Of a stretch of 64,000 nt of DNA, positions 23,263 to 34,554 are shown piece by piece. The DNA is from Gymnopilus junonius (Eukaryota; Basidiomycota; Agaricomycetes; Agaricales; Galerinaceae). The notes under the pieces are model-generated. The model ran no database searches, had not been told where the DNA came from, and was given only the letters and a program-made list of their open reading frames with translations. A program made the translations under genes and the position numbers. Location of the stretch: positions 186,001-250,000 of the forward strand of contig JADNYJ010000013.1 of assembly GCA_015501075.1 (NCBI GenBank), in the 5' to 3' direction. The number at the start of each line of letters is the position of its first letter. Position 1 is the stretch's first letter.

Positions 23263-26200
23263 ATGGTTGTTTGCTGCCAGAAATGCCCTCGAGAATCAAA
23301 CCAGTCAGGAATCACGAAGCACCGCCAGCAATGTTCCACCTACAAAAAGTTTTCCGAGGAGCGCACTGCTTTTGGTCGGCGTATTTTACTTGCAAAGAAG
23401 GCTGCATCTACAGAGAAGAAAACTCAGGACCAGTTGCAGGGTGGCTCACAGGTAGATCAGGGCCCAAATGTAAGCTTCTACACTCGTTTGAAATATTCTG
23501 GCTATCTCTAATGTGCCAAAGGAGCAGACAATGGCAACTGCAGCTGACTCAATGGAGGTTGACACTCAGGATTTTTCAGGAGCATCACGACCAAGTTCTC
23601 CGCCAATACCCCCATCTCCTCCTCCTATCAGGTCAGCTACTGGCCGCCCACAACGAACTCACCGACTTCCTGCACGCTATCGTGATATCCAGCCAGAGGC
23701 TCCTAATCCTGCACCCCCACAACCCGAGCCCACGTCAGTTTTGCAACGGGTTTCTCTCATTGTTCGTAATCGTTTCAAGACTGTTGCAAACATTTTTGGC
23801 CTCCGAAAGGAATATCTTTATCGACCGTCATATGATCCTGATGCATCTGTCGCCACAGAAGACCTCTACAGACCTCACACCTCCAACATAAGTGCTGACT
23901 CGTCTAATCCAAATCGAGACGAAGAGGAAGCTTCACCTTTCACAAATAAGACTGTCGAACTTCTCATGGATTGGCAAAATACCGGCAGCTCATCAAAGTC
24001 CAATGACGAGGTGGATCGCCTTGTTCACAATATCTTGTTCCACCCTGAGTTCCAGCGTGACGACCTCAAGAAGTTCAATGCTGCGCGGGAGAACCGTAAG
24101 GCAGATGCAGTGGAAGAAAAGTCGCCATTCCTACGATCTTTCCAAGAAACCAGCATTGACATCGACGTCCCTTCTGGGAGCCGGCATATCCCATCGAGAC
24201 TGTTCTCTATCCCTGGTCTCTGCTATCGGAAAATCACAACATTGATCAGGGAAGTGTATCAGAGCCCCCTCTCTTTGAAGTTTCACCACTCGCCGTTCAA
24301 ATTGTTTCGTACCAACCCTGCCACTGGAGACGATGAACGCATCTACTCGGAGTTGTATGACTCGGATGCTTTTCTCGACGAGCACGACAAAGTGCAGCGT
24401 GCACCCACGGATGACCCCACATGCAAGCGAGAGAAAGTTGTTGCAGCTCTGATGTTCTGGTCGGATGCAACACATCTCGCCAACTTCGGCACTGCAAAGA
24501 TGTGGCCGATCTATATGCTATTCGGGAATCTCTCGAAGTACATCCGTTGCCAACCCAACTCTGGTGCCGCCAAACATCTCGCGTATATCCCTCCCTTTCC
24601 CGACTCTCTTCAGGACCAGCTGAAGTCTTTTCATCAGAAGTGGGACACCCAACAGAAAGATATCCTCGCCCACTGTCGCCGGGAACTGATGCATGGTGTC
24701 TGGAAATTCCTGCTTGACGACGAATTCCTTCATGCATATAAGTACGGAATGGTTGTAAGGTGTTACGACGGTGTTGAGCGCCGCATCTATCCCCGGATCT
24801 TCACCTATTCCGCGGATTATCCTGAAAAGTAAGCTTTTGTTCTGTTCTGTCATATGAGGCTTTCTGCTGACTGAGCGGCAATCCCTCAGAATTCTCCTTG
24901 CTACCATTCGTGACCAAGGACTCTGTCCTTGTCCTCGTTGCCTTGTCCCAAAATCAAAGTTGGATAAGGTCGGTCTCATGGCAGATGCCAGAACTCGTCT
25001 CCAGAAAGCTCGGAAGTATGCCGCGGACCTCGTTGACTCAGCACGAAAGGCTATCTATGAATTAGGCATGCCAATAGGCGGGGCTGCTGTCCAAAGGCTT
25101 CTTAAACCGACCTCATTGGTCCCGACTTCAGTAAGTCTCGATCCAAGCATTTGAAATGGTCTTTTGCTTACCGATATCTCAGAATGCATTCATTGAGAGA
25201 CTGGGCTCAGATTTTGATCTATCTCGAATGCTGGTTGTCGACTTCATGCATGAGTTCGAGCTTGGTGTCTGGAAGGCACTTTTTGTGCACCTAATCCGGA
25301 TCCTGTATGCTGCAGCTCCTGGCGGAAGTCTTGTTGCACTTCTCGATGAGAGGTAAGACTCATACTTCGGCAAACTTGACTTTCCGCCCTAACCAATGGC
25401 CAGATTTCGACATATTCCCCAGTTCGGCCAAACAATACGCCGCTTCGCCAACAACGCCTCTGAAATGAAAAAACTTGCAGCTCGAGATTACGAGGACCTG
25501 CTCCAGGTTGGCTACACAGTTGATCACTCAGATCTGCCACTAACAATTGAATGCAGTGCGCTATTCCCGCTTTTGAAGGTCTCCTTCCAGAACCTCACAA
25601 CAAGCGACTCATGAAGCTCCTTTACAAAACCGCTGAATGGCACGGATTTGCTAAACTGCGGATGCACAGTGACACCACACTAGACCATCTAGCGGAGCTC
25701 ACAAAGGAGTTTGGTCTCCTTATACGACAATTCCGGGATCTGAGCTGTTCACAATTCCAGACTATGGAGCTCCCGCGCGAGGTTGCTGCCCGGAATCGCC
25801 AACGACAGCGCGCACAGGGTAGGCAGCTATTCATTCCACGGTCAGGAGGTAGTACCCAAATATCAATGCCTGAGATCGCTCAAAACCCGCCGTCATCTAC
25901 GTCTTCTACCAATCCACCTACATCCAGAATGTCCGGCATCAATGCGCAAGCCCCACCTGACAACAACGAAAGCACTCCTTCCAGCGGAAATACCCCAGGT
26001 CATTCCGAATCTGAACCACCTGCTCCTTCTGAAAATAGTGCCCCTGCCCCTCCGAGTTCAACAGGCCGCAAACCCAAAATCTTGAATCTCCTAACTCCGA
26101 AATTCCATGCCTTAGGAGATTATGTACAGACGATTCGGTTATTTGGAGGAACTGATTCTTTTCGACTCAACTGGTACGTCAAAACCTCTGAATAAGTTAA

Positions 26201-27501
26201 TTATTGTTTAATTATCACTTCCAGGGCGAGCTGGCTCACCGTCTAGTCAAACGGCTCTACGGCAGGACCAACAAGAGAGACGCAACAAAGCAGATTGCCA
26301 AGCGAGTCAGACGCCTTGAGCGGGCCCAGCTTGCTGCAGAGCGACACCGAGGAAAGGACCGCCTGAAGCGTAGTCTTGTCAGTGGCAAAGATGCTGTGAT
26401 GGAACGAAACCTGGACGTACGATACCAGGTCTCGAACTCCAAAAATGACCCTGTCGACATTTACACCTTTGTCCAAGAAAATCAAGATGACCCTGCAGTC
26501 AAGGTAAGCCATGCTTGCTCTGTTACTCGACCAATGGCACTGACCTGTCACCGCAGCACTTTATCCCAAAATTGCAGGACCACATTCTCGGTCGTTTGCT
26601 CGGTCGGGAATATGAGGGTGATACCTATGGCGACTTCACGGATGACGAGAGAAATACCGTTTGCATTGCAGGAGAGCGGATCTACAAGAGCAAGACAATT
26701 CGGATCAACTACACGACATACGATGTCAGACGAGACAGCGACACCATTAATCCAACCTCTTACCCTGACATCATGGTCAAATCGCCGGAGACTGGCCCTC
26801 AAGCGCAGCCCTATTGGTATGCTCGCGTGATTGGTATCTTCCATGCCACAGTTTCCTCGTCCCATCCTCGTGTCAAGGACAAATCAAAGCAACACATGGA
26901 CTTTTTATGGGTGAGATGGTTCGGAATGGAGCCAGGTCGTTATCGGCATGGATTCAAGGCTGCGCGTCTTCCAAAGATTGGTTTCGTTGAATCAACGGAC
27001 GACTACGCCTTCACATTCCTCGACCCTCAGCATGTCATTCGCGGAGCCCATATCATTCCTGCCTTCTCAGAAGGCCGCACGTCAAACCTGTTGCCTGCTG
27101 CCGGGTCACTTGCAAGAGTCAAGGATCCGGAAGATAGTGATGACTGGCTGAACTTCTATGTCAATGTGTGAGTAAAACTCTTCGGAACGCGCTGCTTTCT
27201 ACGCTCACCTTCATCCAGCTTTCTTGACCGTGATACCCTTATGCGTCATTTTGGCCACGGTGTCGGTCACGGAGAATTTGCAAGACATCGAGAAATGGAT
27301 CGACCGCCGGATGATGAAGAGGAGGCTGAGGAAGGAGATGGTGACGAAGCTGAGGAAGATGAGGAGGGTATGGATGTTGACGATACCACGGCAGAGGGCA
27401 GCGATGATGGAGGTTTGAGTGAGGAAGAAGGCGGGGGCTCGGAAGACAGTGGCGGCGATAACAGCGGCGATGACGAAGACAACGGTTATGCAAGCCTTTA
27501 A
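23263..27501 (+). CDS. Plavaka-like transposase
   Basis: Nine exons: 23263-23469, 23522-24828, 24890-25130, 25183-25352, 25404-25506, 25557-26173, 26225-26503, 26557-27167 and 27219-27501, with introns of 49-61 nt. Start chosen at MVVCCQKCPRES because the N-terminal Cys/His finger (CQKC..H..C) begins right there; an in-frame ATG at 23,206 would add a hydrophobic leader. Family-like motifs in order: LFGNLSKYIRCQPNSGAAKH, RIFTYSADYPEK, LCPCPRCLVPKSKLDKVG, MLVVDFMHEFELGVWKALF, PQFGQTIRRFANNASEMKK, TPKFHALGDYVQTIRLFGGT and GELAHRLVKRLYGRTNKR. The C-terminal ~70 residues are extremely acidic. About 1,100 residues. The frame breaks once at 26159-26162. It should cut and join the 19-bp ends; catalytic acidic residues were not mapped. 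Confidence 0.85.
26159..26162 (+). other. Inferred 1-base deletion in transposase
   Basis: TTTT. One more T gives DSFSTQLGELAHR across the intron 26174-26224; the literal frame gives DSFRLNW and then loses phase with the next exon. Confidence 0.6.
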
Positions 27502-27914
27502 TTTTGTAGACCTATAATTAGACATCTTTGATTTGCCCAAGTAACTGCGAGTTACCCTCACTACTCATCGTAAGGCAGCTGTAAGATTACTTGCTAGTCA
27601 CGGTTCATCAGGCTTTATTATAAACCTGCTAAGAGGATCGCGATTAGTCGCGATATTGAAGTACGCTCATAACTAACTCGCATCCTTAATATACCCTGTC
27701 ACTAGACTCACAATAGATGATGATCCATTCATAACCCCGCCGTCCTTTCACCACGAGGCATGAGGTAGTAACGATCCGTTATTGCGTTTGTGAGCCCGAT
27801 ACAAGCATTGTATTCGACTCACTTTGCCTCACGAGGCGCCGTGAGCCAATATCCGGCATTATCAACCTCGTGAGAACTACAATGCCTCACGGGTTTTTCC
27901 TCGATTTACTGATG
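27502..27914. promoter_or_regulatory. Right subterminal region of the transposon
   Basis: About 410 non-coding bases after the transposase stop. Repeats of CCTCACGAGG, ACGAGGCATGAGG and ATATCCGG-type words mirror words in the left subterminal region (20,580-20,760), as expected for multiple transposase-binding sites. The last 19 bp are the inverted end. Confidence 0.55.
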
Positions 27915-28800
27915 TATATATCAGCAACCTTCCGTGACTCGATGCAGAGTGGACACCCTGTACTTGCTCTTTTGGTTGAAGCACCGGTGGCGAGAATTGA
28001 GTATATATGGTGGTTTTTACACAGCCAAGGCCATCTGTGACACGGAGGCCACACTTTTCAAAGACTGAGCAAACTTCGTCTCGAGTTATCTTGGTGGCCA
28101 GTTGATGAAAGCGCCGCAGTAATTGACATCAGCAAAGCACCTTTTTTATCTGAGGTATCAATCTCACCCTGGTTTTATCCCGATAGTGTAATGCCCTGGA
28201 ATTATCGTCACGCAGTGTCCTATGCTTGCGTTGTGTTTCCATCGAAGCAATTATGGATTTACAGAGAAACATTTCATTCTTTCCTACTGGCGAAGGAGCC
28301 ACTGTCCAGAATAGGAAGACAGTTGGAAGAGCTGGAAATTTCAATGGACCGTAGTCTATCGCGCCCCCTCCATGATTGGGCAAAAGGTGTAAATTTCGAA
28401 CATCTGAAATCCCTGGTTGCGAGGATGGATTCCGATTCCGAGTCAAGGTCCAATAATGTGCTTTTTGATCATTCAGATTTCGGGCACACACTGCTTAATA
28501 TCCTATTTCTGCCAAGCCTTGAAATTCTCAAGCTGACCGGGTTCGGAGGCTGGTATATAACCTGCTTCCTCTTCACTTTTTTGCGACATTCCTTAGCGCA
28601 GGCTTCTCTGCGCAAACTTCACCTACGAGATATGGAATTTTCGAAAGGCAATCTTACAAAACTTCTTCCGCATAGGCCAAATCTTGAAGAGCTTGTTGCT
28701 GATCTTCCATTTGAAGATCTCCATTGACTTATCGCTGGCCGAGCCACTACGGATTCAAGTTTCACTAACAACACGAGTTCAGGGTTACTTATACCCTGGT
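27915..28800 (+). pseudogene. F-box/LRR-like pseudogene, 3' half
   Basis: Continues the 5' half at 19,954-20,559. After the transposon the reading is YISATFRDSMQSGHPVLAL, KHRWRELSIYGGFYTAKAIC, LSKLRLELSWW, then an open stretch at 28,191-28,727 with LWIYRETFHSFLLAKE, LRKLHLRDMEFSKGNLTKLL and PNLEELVADLPFEDL. These match, in order, the paralogue at 31.6-33.9 kb (HPVIDALMKHEPRW, IYGAPFMIKAICD, PNIEELDIDFPPDEDL). At least two frameshifts and two stops (after FEDLH and further on) show decay. The C-terminal exons found in the intact paralogues were not recognised. Confidence 0.75.
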
Positions 28801-29227
28801 AGAGAAGCCTGGTATTCCATATAACAGCACGTAACATTTCTGTGCTCATAAGTGAAGGCATGACAATTGCTTAAAACATGACAGAACAAGGTGGCGGTTA
28901 TCTAAGGGCTTCATATCCTCCTGTAACAGTGGGGTACTTAGGTCTCGAAACCAAGGGAAGATAGGCATAGACAACTGTCTCTTGGGAAGGATATTCACCG
29001 GGTTGAACAGCACGGACAAGCTCGGTAGTGAGAGAGTATTGTCAGAGACCGGTGAGACGAGACGAGAGAAATATGTTCAAATCTATCTTATGTAAGTTTT
29101 TCCGTGCGAACCGTATCACGTACAAGTACTACAACTTGACATGTGAATGTTTATGTAACTCCAAACTTGCTTTCAGGCGCTCTAACTGGACTACAGCCTA
29201 GCACCGCTGAATCCAACTTGTATTTCA
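28801..29227. other. Intergenic between pseudogene and F-box gene
   Basis: About 430 bp holding the promoter of the plus-strand F-box gene. No other signal seen. Confidence 0.4.
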
Positions 29228-31523
29228 ATGCCACCTCGTAGTTATCCTCGCCTCTTACCCCTTCAAGTTGGCAGGATTTTTGATTCAACTCCTCCCAGTC
29301 CGGAAACCACAGCTTTGAGATCCCCAGTCCCTCATCTCCTCCAATCAAATGAACCTCCCTCAGAAAATGAGCGGCTGAGGATCGAAGGAGTTCTCGAAGA
29401 CGTTCAAGAAGAAGCAGCCTTATTATATACACAATTCGAACATGATTCCGAGTCGAGCGCTAACTCCACCATTCACGCAACGTTGGAAGGAATGGTATCA
29501 TTCACATACACTCACGAGTCAGTTCTTTCAGCGCTTCGCATTCTTCCAGATGAAATACTTCTTGAAATATTCCTCTCCTGCCTTCCATGTCTTGACTTGG
29601 AGCCTTGGCACTGCAGAACCTGGAAAGACATACCGTCGTTTCGACTGTCCCAAGTTTGCAGGAGGTGGAGAGTGCTGGCCATCAATACACCTGCATTATG
29701 GTCAGTCATGGGAAACATCATCATTAACGAGAAGACGGCGAAGAAAGGTCGAAATTCCTACTCAAATTTCATTGAAGAACTCCTGCGGCGATCCAGAAAC
29801 GCGGGTTTGTGGATATACATGACATTCCCAAACAAGGATTATGGGAGTGGCGAACATCCTGTCATTGACATCTTGATCAAGAACGAAGCTCAATGGGTCG
29901 CATTTGGCATTTCTTCCGGACCTGAAGCTCTGAAATCCATTTCTGAGCCTCGCAGGGTAGTGTTCCCTATTCGACCCCACCTCTCACTTCTACGTCTTCG
30001 TAAATTGACACTCGATATACACAAATTCACAGAACCGGCAATCAGTATTGTTGGATTTGCTAAAGCTCCAGCACTGACTGAAGTCAACGTATCACAGGTC
30101 CCTCCTGGCCTATTATTGCTACCCTTCAAACGGTTATTAATGTATGGAGAGAGCGACCCGAGACAAGAATATCCTTTGGCAAGTGTAGGAAGCATCATCG
30201 TACAAATCCTTAAACGATCCCAAAACCTAGTAAAGTTGCTAACCTTTTGCTTGCACTTTATTTCTGAGCAGGAACCCACTGGAAAAGACTTGGTTTTAAA
30301 AAATCTTAAAATTCTCATTCTCGAGCCCAATTTCATTTGCTATGGTATAGAACGCGCTAAAAGCCTTCTTGTTCTCCCAGTTTTGGAGGAACTGCGAGTC
30401 AAGGGTCAGCACCATAATCTCACCCCTCTTGTAATTTCCCTTGTTCGGCGGTCAGTACCCCCGAATATAACCTCTTCCTTGCAAAAGTTGCATCTTCGTC
30501 ATTTCGCCTTTTACCGAGGTGATCTTTTGCGTCTACTCAAACTGACACCCAACCTGAAAGAATTGATCATGGATTTTCCACCTGAATCTGACCTTCGACA
30601 AATTTATGTCGCATTCAAGGATGCCCGTGATAATCAGTGTTCTAGGGAGCTTGTTCCACGATTGCAGATTCTGGTTCTGCATGTCTCCCTGGACATTCTT
30701 GTGGCGAAACGTCATTTGATATCAAACCTCGCACGAGTCATGGTCTGGAAAATTGGAACTTCTAAAATTATAAAGGATGGACAGAAGGATACCAGTGTAC
30801 AACATTTCCGCCTTGTCCTACCTGGAAGCAAGTCCGTTTGGGAAGCTCAAACATTGCTTAACCAATGGAATGATAAAACCTCGTGGTCTGCCAGGCCACT
30901 GATAAATCCCATGATACCCTTATGCGAAAGGTTGAATGAGGTGCTTACAGAATTAAAAGACGAGGCTACAACGAAGTGGAAGTGGCTATTTAATCCCAAA
31001 TTCCCTCACAGCCTGGACAAACTTATCCGAGATATTGAAGGAGTGAGGCTAGATACTTCTCAGGCTCTCAATAATTTATATGCGAGTTCTCCTTTCTACT
31101 GGCTGGCGTTTCGAAACTGATTTGTTAAATCATAGGTTTCAAGATTGCATTTGTCGCTATCCGATCTCAGCAACTTACGAGAAGGTTATATACCCCAGGA
31201 CAACAAGTATAAATTCCGTATTCGCACAGCGAGCATCCTCAAAATCTGGGATTCAGCGATCCTTGCCGATCTGCAAGTTAGGAACATTCAATGGGCACTG
31301 AAAGGATACCGGTCACTCATTTACTTGAACAAAGACGACGGTAAGTCTAACGTCCCCTTTTTACTAGTTCTATAAAATAGTCGATTTCAACTGAGTATTT
31401 TGATGCGCAGAATTACATACTTCATCTTATATAACCGACTCAATTTATTTTGGACTTCAAGACGATTATTCGGACCATTTTATGTGGCCAGACCCAGTAA
31501 ATATGAACGAATTTAGCTGTTAA
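29228..31523 (+). CDS. F-box/LRR-like protein (array member 1)
   Basis: ATG at 29,228 (MPPRSYPRLLPLQVG). Exon 1 (29228-31081) encodes a coiled N-terminus (VLEDVQEEAALLYTQF), an F-box (LRILPDEILLEIFLSCLP ... FRLSQVCRRWRVLAIN) around residues 95-150, and irregular leucine-rich strands (LRKLTLDIHKF, SLQKLHLRHFAF, TPNLKELIMDFP). Exon 2 (31136-31340, GYIPQDNKYKF..) and exon 3 (31411-31523, SIYFGLQDDYSDHF) match those of the two minus-strand paralogues. The first intron begins with GC instead of GT (31,082-31,135). About 725 residues. F-box proteins recruit substrates to SCF ubiquitin ligases; the substrate is unknown. It converges with array member 2, with only 71 bp between the stops. Confidence 0.85.
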
Positions 31524-31594
31524 TTTCACGGCATCAGTTCGCATTTTCTAATTGTACATGTACGTCCTTTATTTTCTATCTAGAGTCGGATTTA

Positions 31595-33883
31595 CTAAAC
31601 AATGTCTTCGGGCCATTTCAGGGCTTCAAACGTCACGGTATAATCTTCCAAGCCAAAGTAGACAGTCTTCTTTCTTGCAGATGATACATGCCACTCTATA
31701 GATTTAGGTTGAGGAAAAAAACTTATTCAGAGCGACGATCAACTCACCGTCTTCTTGTCCCACGTAGACAAGGGTTCGTAGTCCCTTGAGAACCCAAGGA
31801 ATTCTCCTCGTCTTTAAGTCGGCCTCAATCACTCGATCCCACTTTTTGAGTATCCTTTTTGCACGACTCCGGAAAGTATAAATGCGATCTCCCGGAATAT
31901 AACCATCTTCAGATATACCGAGATACAATAAAGGAAAATGTAGCCCAGTAACCTAAAATTTCCTATGAGCCTCTCTGGCAAACGGCAGAATGAGTGACCT
32001 ACATATAGATTAGCCACTTGCCGCCCTGTTCCTAAATCCAACATTTCAATTTCTCGTAGAAGGTCGTCGAAATCAGAGGGGAAACCTGCATTAAAATACG
32101 TTCTTTTCGTAAGTGGTAGTTCGTCTTTGCCTAGCTCCGGGAGTGCTTGTATAATCCTTGAGCGCCATGAAAAAAACTTGTCCCTCAGGCCCATGTTCCC
32201 GTCTGAACCTGGGTCAGGTTCAGGAGAATAACCTCCTGCATTGTAGTTTTGAAAGTTGAGGTCGACTTGAAGCGCTCTGGCATTCGTAGGATCTGACAGG
32301 CCAAGACAAAAATATGATCCACCAGCTCTGGTTCTGAGTTCCAGGCCTTCCATCTTGATTTCTCTGTTGGTCAAGGCCTGAGCAAGAGCTAAGATAGAAT
32401 CCTTACGTTTGGTCGGCCGTCCAGAATTAACATGCTTTGGGAGGTTTAATATAATACCTCTCAACCTTGGCACAAGCAACGGGGCTGAGCTCTCTCCATC
32501 CGCTCGCCCTCTGATAAGGTTGTTCAAGTCCTCATCCGGTGGGAAATCAATATCCAACTCCTCAATATTCGGTGTTACTTCGAGTAGTCTACTGAGGGAA
32601 CCTTGCCTGAATGTCATATTCCGTAGGAAGAGTTTTCGTAAAGGGGACCCACTGCCATTGGGTATGGCATGTTTAATGAACGACGCAATGAATAGAGGTT
32701 GGTATTCACCAAATCCGGCCGCCCTGAATTCCTCGAGACATGGAAGGGAAAGGGTATTGAGGAAACTTTTGGAAAGCTGCGCTATTGAAGAGACGTTGTC
32801 TATCGTCAACGAAAGAGTCGTCAGTCTCTCCAAAACTATAGTGGTCGTGCTCAATTGGTCCGAGCAAGGCAGGTGCTGATTTGCCAAGATTTCGAGTGTT
32901 TGTAGGTTTCTTCCGTGTATCACTGCTTGGACCAAAGTTTGTTTTTGGGATACATGGAATGAAGAAAGCTTTTCTCTGTATATTCGTAACTTGTTGAAGG
33001 GCAGTAACACCTTGTCATGGAGCAGATTAGGAAGCGTTACTTCGGTCAATAGCGGTGCCTTGGTCATTTTGATAACACCTATGTCAGATGCCAGATGCCA
33101 AGTCACGTTGAGATAGAGCTTCTGGAGCTTCGAAAAGGAGGCAGGTATCGGCCGCGCAGGGTCGCAGATGGCTTTGATCATGAAAGGCGCGCCGTATATG
33201 CCCAAGGCGGCCCATCGAGGCTCATGTTTCATCAGGGCGTCAATGACGGGGTGCCTGTCTGGTGCGTAATTTGCAACCGGGGAGGACATGAAAATCCACA
33301 AGCTCAGTTCTCTGGACCTGCCTAAGAGTCCTTCGAGGAAATTCAGGTAGGGATTCTCGCCGTCCTTAGCTGTTTCTGCATTGACAGTGATGTCCCCTAA
33401 GATCGTCCAAAGCTGTGGTGTGTTTATGGCAAGGTCTCTCCAGTTTCCGCAGACTTGGGAAAGGCGAAGTGATGGAACTGACTTCCATTTGCGTTCTTGC
33501 CATGGTTCTGATTGGACATCAGGCAGGCAAAAAATAAAGATTAACGCCAGGATTTCATTTGGGAGGATGCGAAGGGTGGAGAGAATCGATTCGTGGGTAT
33601 GAATGAATGATTCTATATTCTCTAGAGTGCGAAGAATCTGTAACCTGGTGGAGTTAGGTAACCCTGTCTTCCGTCCAAGTCGTTCCTGTAACCTGTTGGC
33701 TCTTTTCCTTGCGATAAATAGCACATTTTCGATACTTTGCCTATCTTCGGCTGAGGGAGCAGAGTTACAATCGAGGAGGTGGGGTACCGGGGAAACTGGC
33801 ACGCTCAATTCCTTCTTGAGACGAAAGTCGAAGCGCACAATGAGTTCCGAAACTTTCTGAGAATACGTTCGAGAGATAGACAT
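31595..33883 (-). CDS. F-box/LRR-like protein (array member 2)
   Basis: ATG at 33,883 (MSISRTYSQKVSELIVRF). Exons 33883-32003, 31952-31750 and 31695-31595 are joined by introns of 50 nt (GTAGGT..TTTTAG) and 54 nt (GTGAGT..CTATAG). F-box around residues 95-150: LRILPNEILALIFIFCLP, then LRLSQVCGNWRDLAINTPQLW. Leucine-rich strands follow (LQKLYLNVTWHL, LRKLFLRNMTF, TPNIEELDIDFPP). The C-terminal exons carry EDGYIPGDRIYTFRSRAKRI, IPWVLKGLRTLVYVGQEDG and KTVYFGLEDYTVTFEAL. About 728 residues. Intact, with no frame break, and the best reference for reconstructing the split pseudogene at 20-28.8 kb. Confidence 0.85.
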
Positions 33884-34554
33884 GAAGTCAGAAAAAGACG
33901 TGTGGTACGCCTAAGAAGTGGTTCGTGCGTCCTCAGAGATGGTTGGCGTCGTCGTACAGGTATGGGAAGGACTATTACACCTCTCATAGGAGTTTATATC
34001 ATAATGCCTGAGGCGGTGTTGTGAAGATATAAATATAAAAAGGGCGGAATCTTGACGAGCCTGGGACCACCGGTCAATATAACTCCGCTCCAGATAAATC
34101 TAGCTTCAGCCTTACAAGAGTGGAAAGGTCAGTGAAGGTCGGTGACGATGATTGGGTCCATGAGGCTTGAAATAGGGAAGGTGAACAAATGAGTGGCCTT
34201 GGATCGAAGTAAGGGCTGTGGAAACAAGCTGGCAGAAAACCTAATCAAGATAACAGCGCTGGTAATAACTTATAATAATAACTTATGAAAGCTTGCTGAA
34301 AGTCGAAAATGATAGCCAAGTTGAGGGGTTTCCGACTCCGAAGGGTTGATTAGGGCCGGATTTTTACAGCCCAATAGATACGCTAAATTTTGAACCGAAA
34401 TGAAATATATTTACTAATCCTATATATACAAACCCAAAATCCAACAAACACAATAATCCGTCCTGGGTAACAAGCAGAGGAAGAAGGTAGTAATACCAAA
34501 AGACCAAAATTGAAAAGGTAAAAAGTCAAACCAAGGGCGAACCTCATCGCTCAG
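33884..34554. other. Intergenic, promoter of F-box member 2
   Basis: About 670 bp, AT-rich, between the start of array member 2 and the end of array member 3. Nothing else seen. Confidence 0.4.

Larger units (their letters stand above)
20562..27914. mobile_element. Plavaka-type DNA transposon, 7,353 bp, apparently full length
   Basis: The ends are inverted repeats: CATCAGTAAATTGTGGAAA on the left and the complement of CATCAGTAAATCGAGGAAA on the right, 17 of 19 positions identical. They are flanked by TA duplications. Subterminal DNA at both ends repeats short words such as CACGAG, GTGAG and TATCCGG, likely transposase-binding sites. Inside are two divergent genes, a Plavaka-like transposase (+) and a DUF6698-type gene (-), sharing a ~330-bp promoter region. 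The element sits inside an F-box gene. I name it from recall of the family's protein motifs; no search was possible. The transposase frame is broken once, so activity of this copy is uncertain. Confidence 0.85.

Noticed and set aside
26174..26224. Stop after SFRLNW as the true end of a shorter transposase
   Set aside because: Downstream exons continue the family motif order with consistent splice sites; a single-base break explains the phase problem better.
27239..27561. Minus-strand frames opposite the transposase C-terminus (Ser- or His-rich)
   Set aside because: Shadow of the acidic GAN-rich coding sequence on the plus strand.
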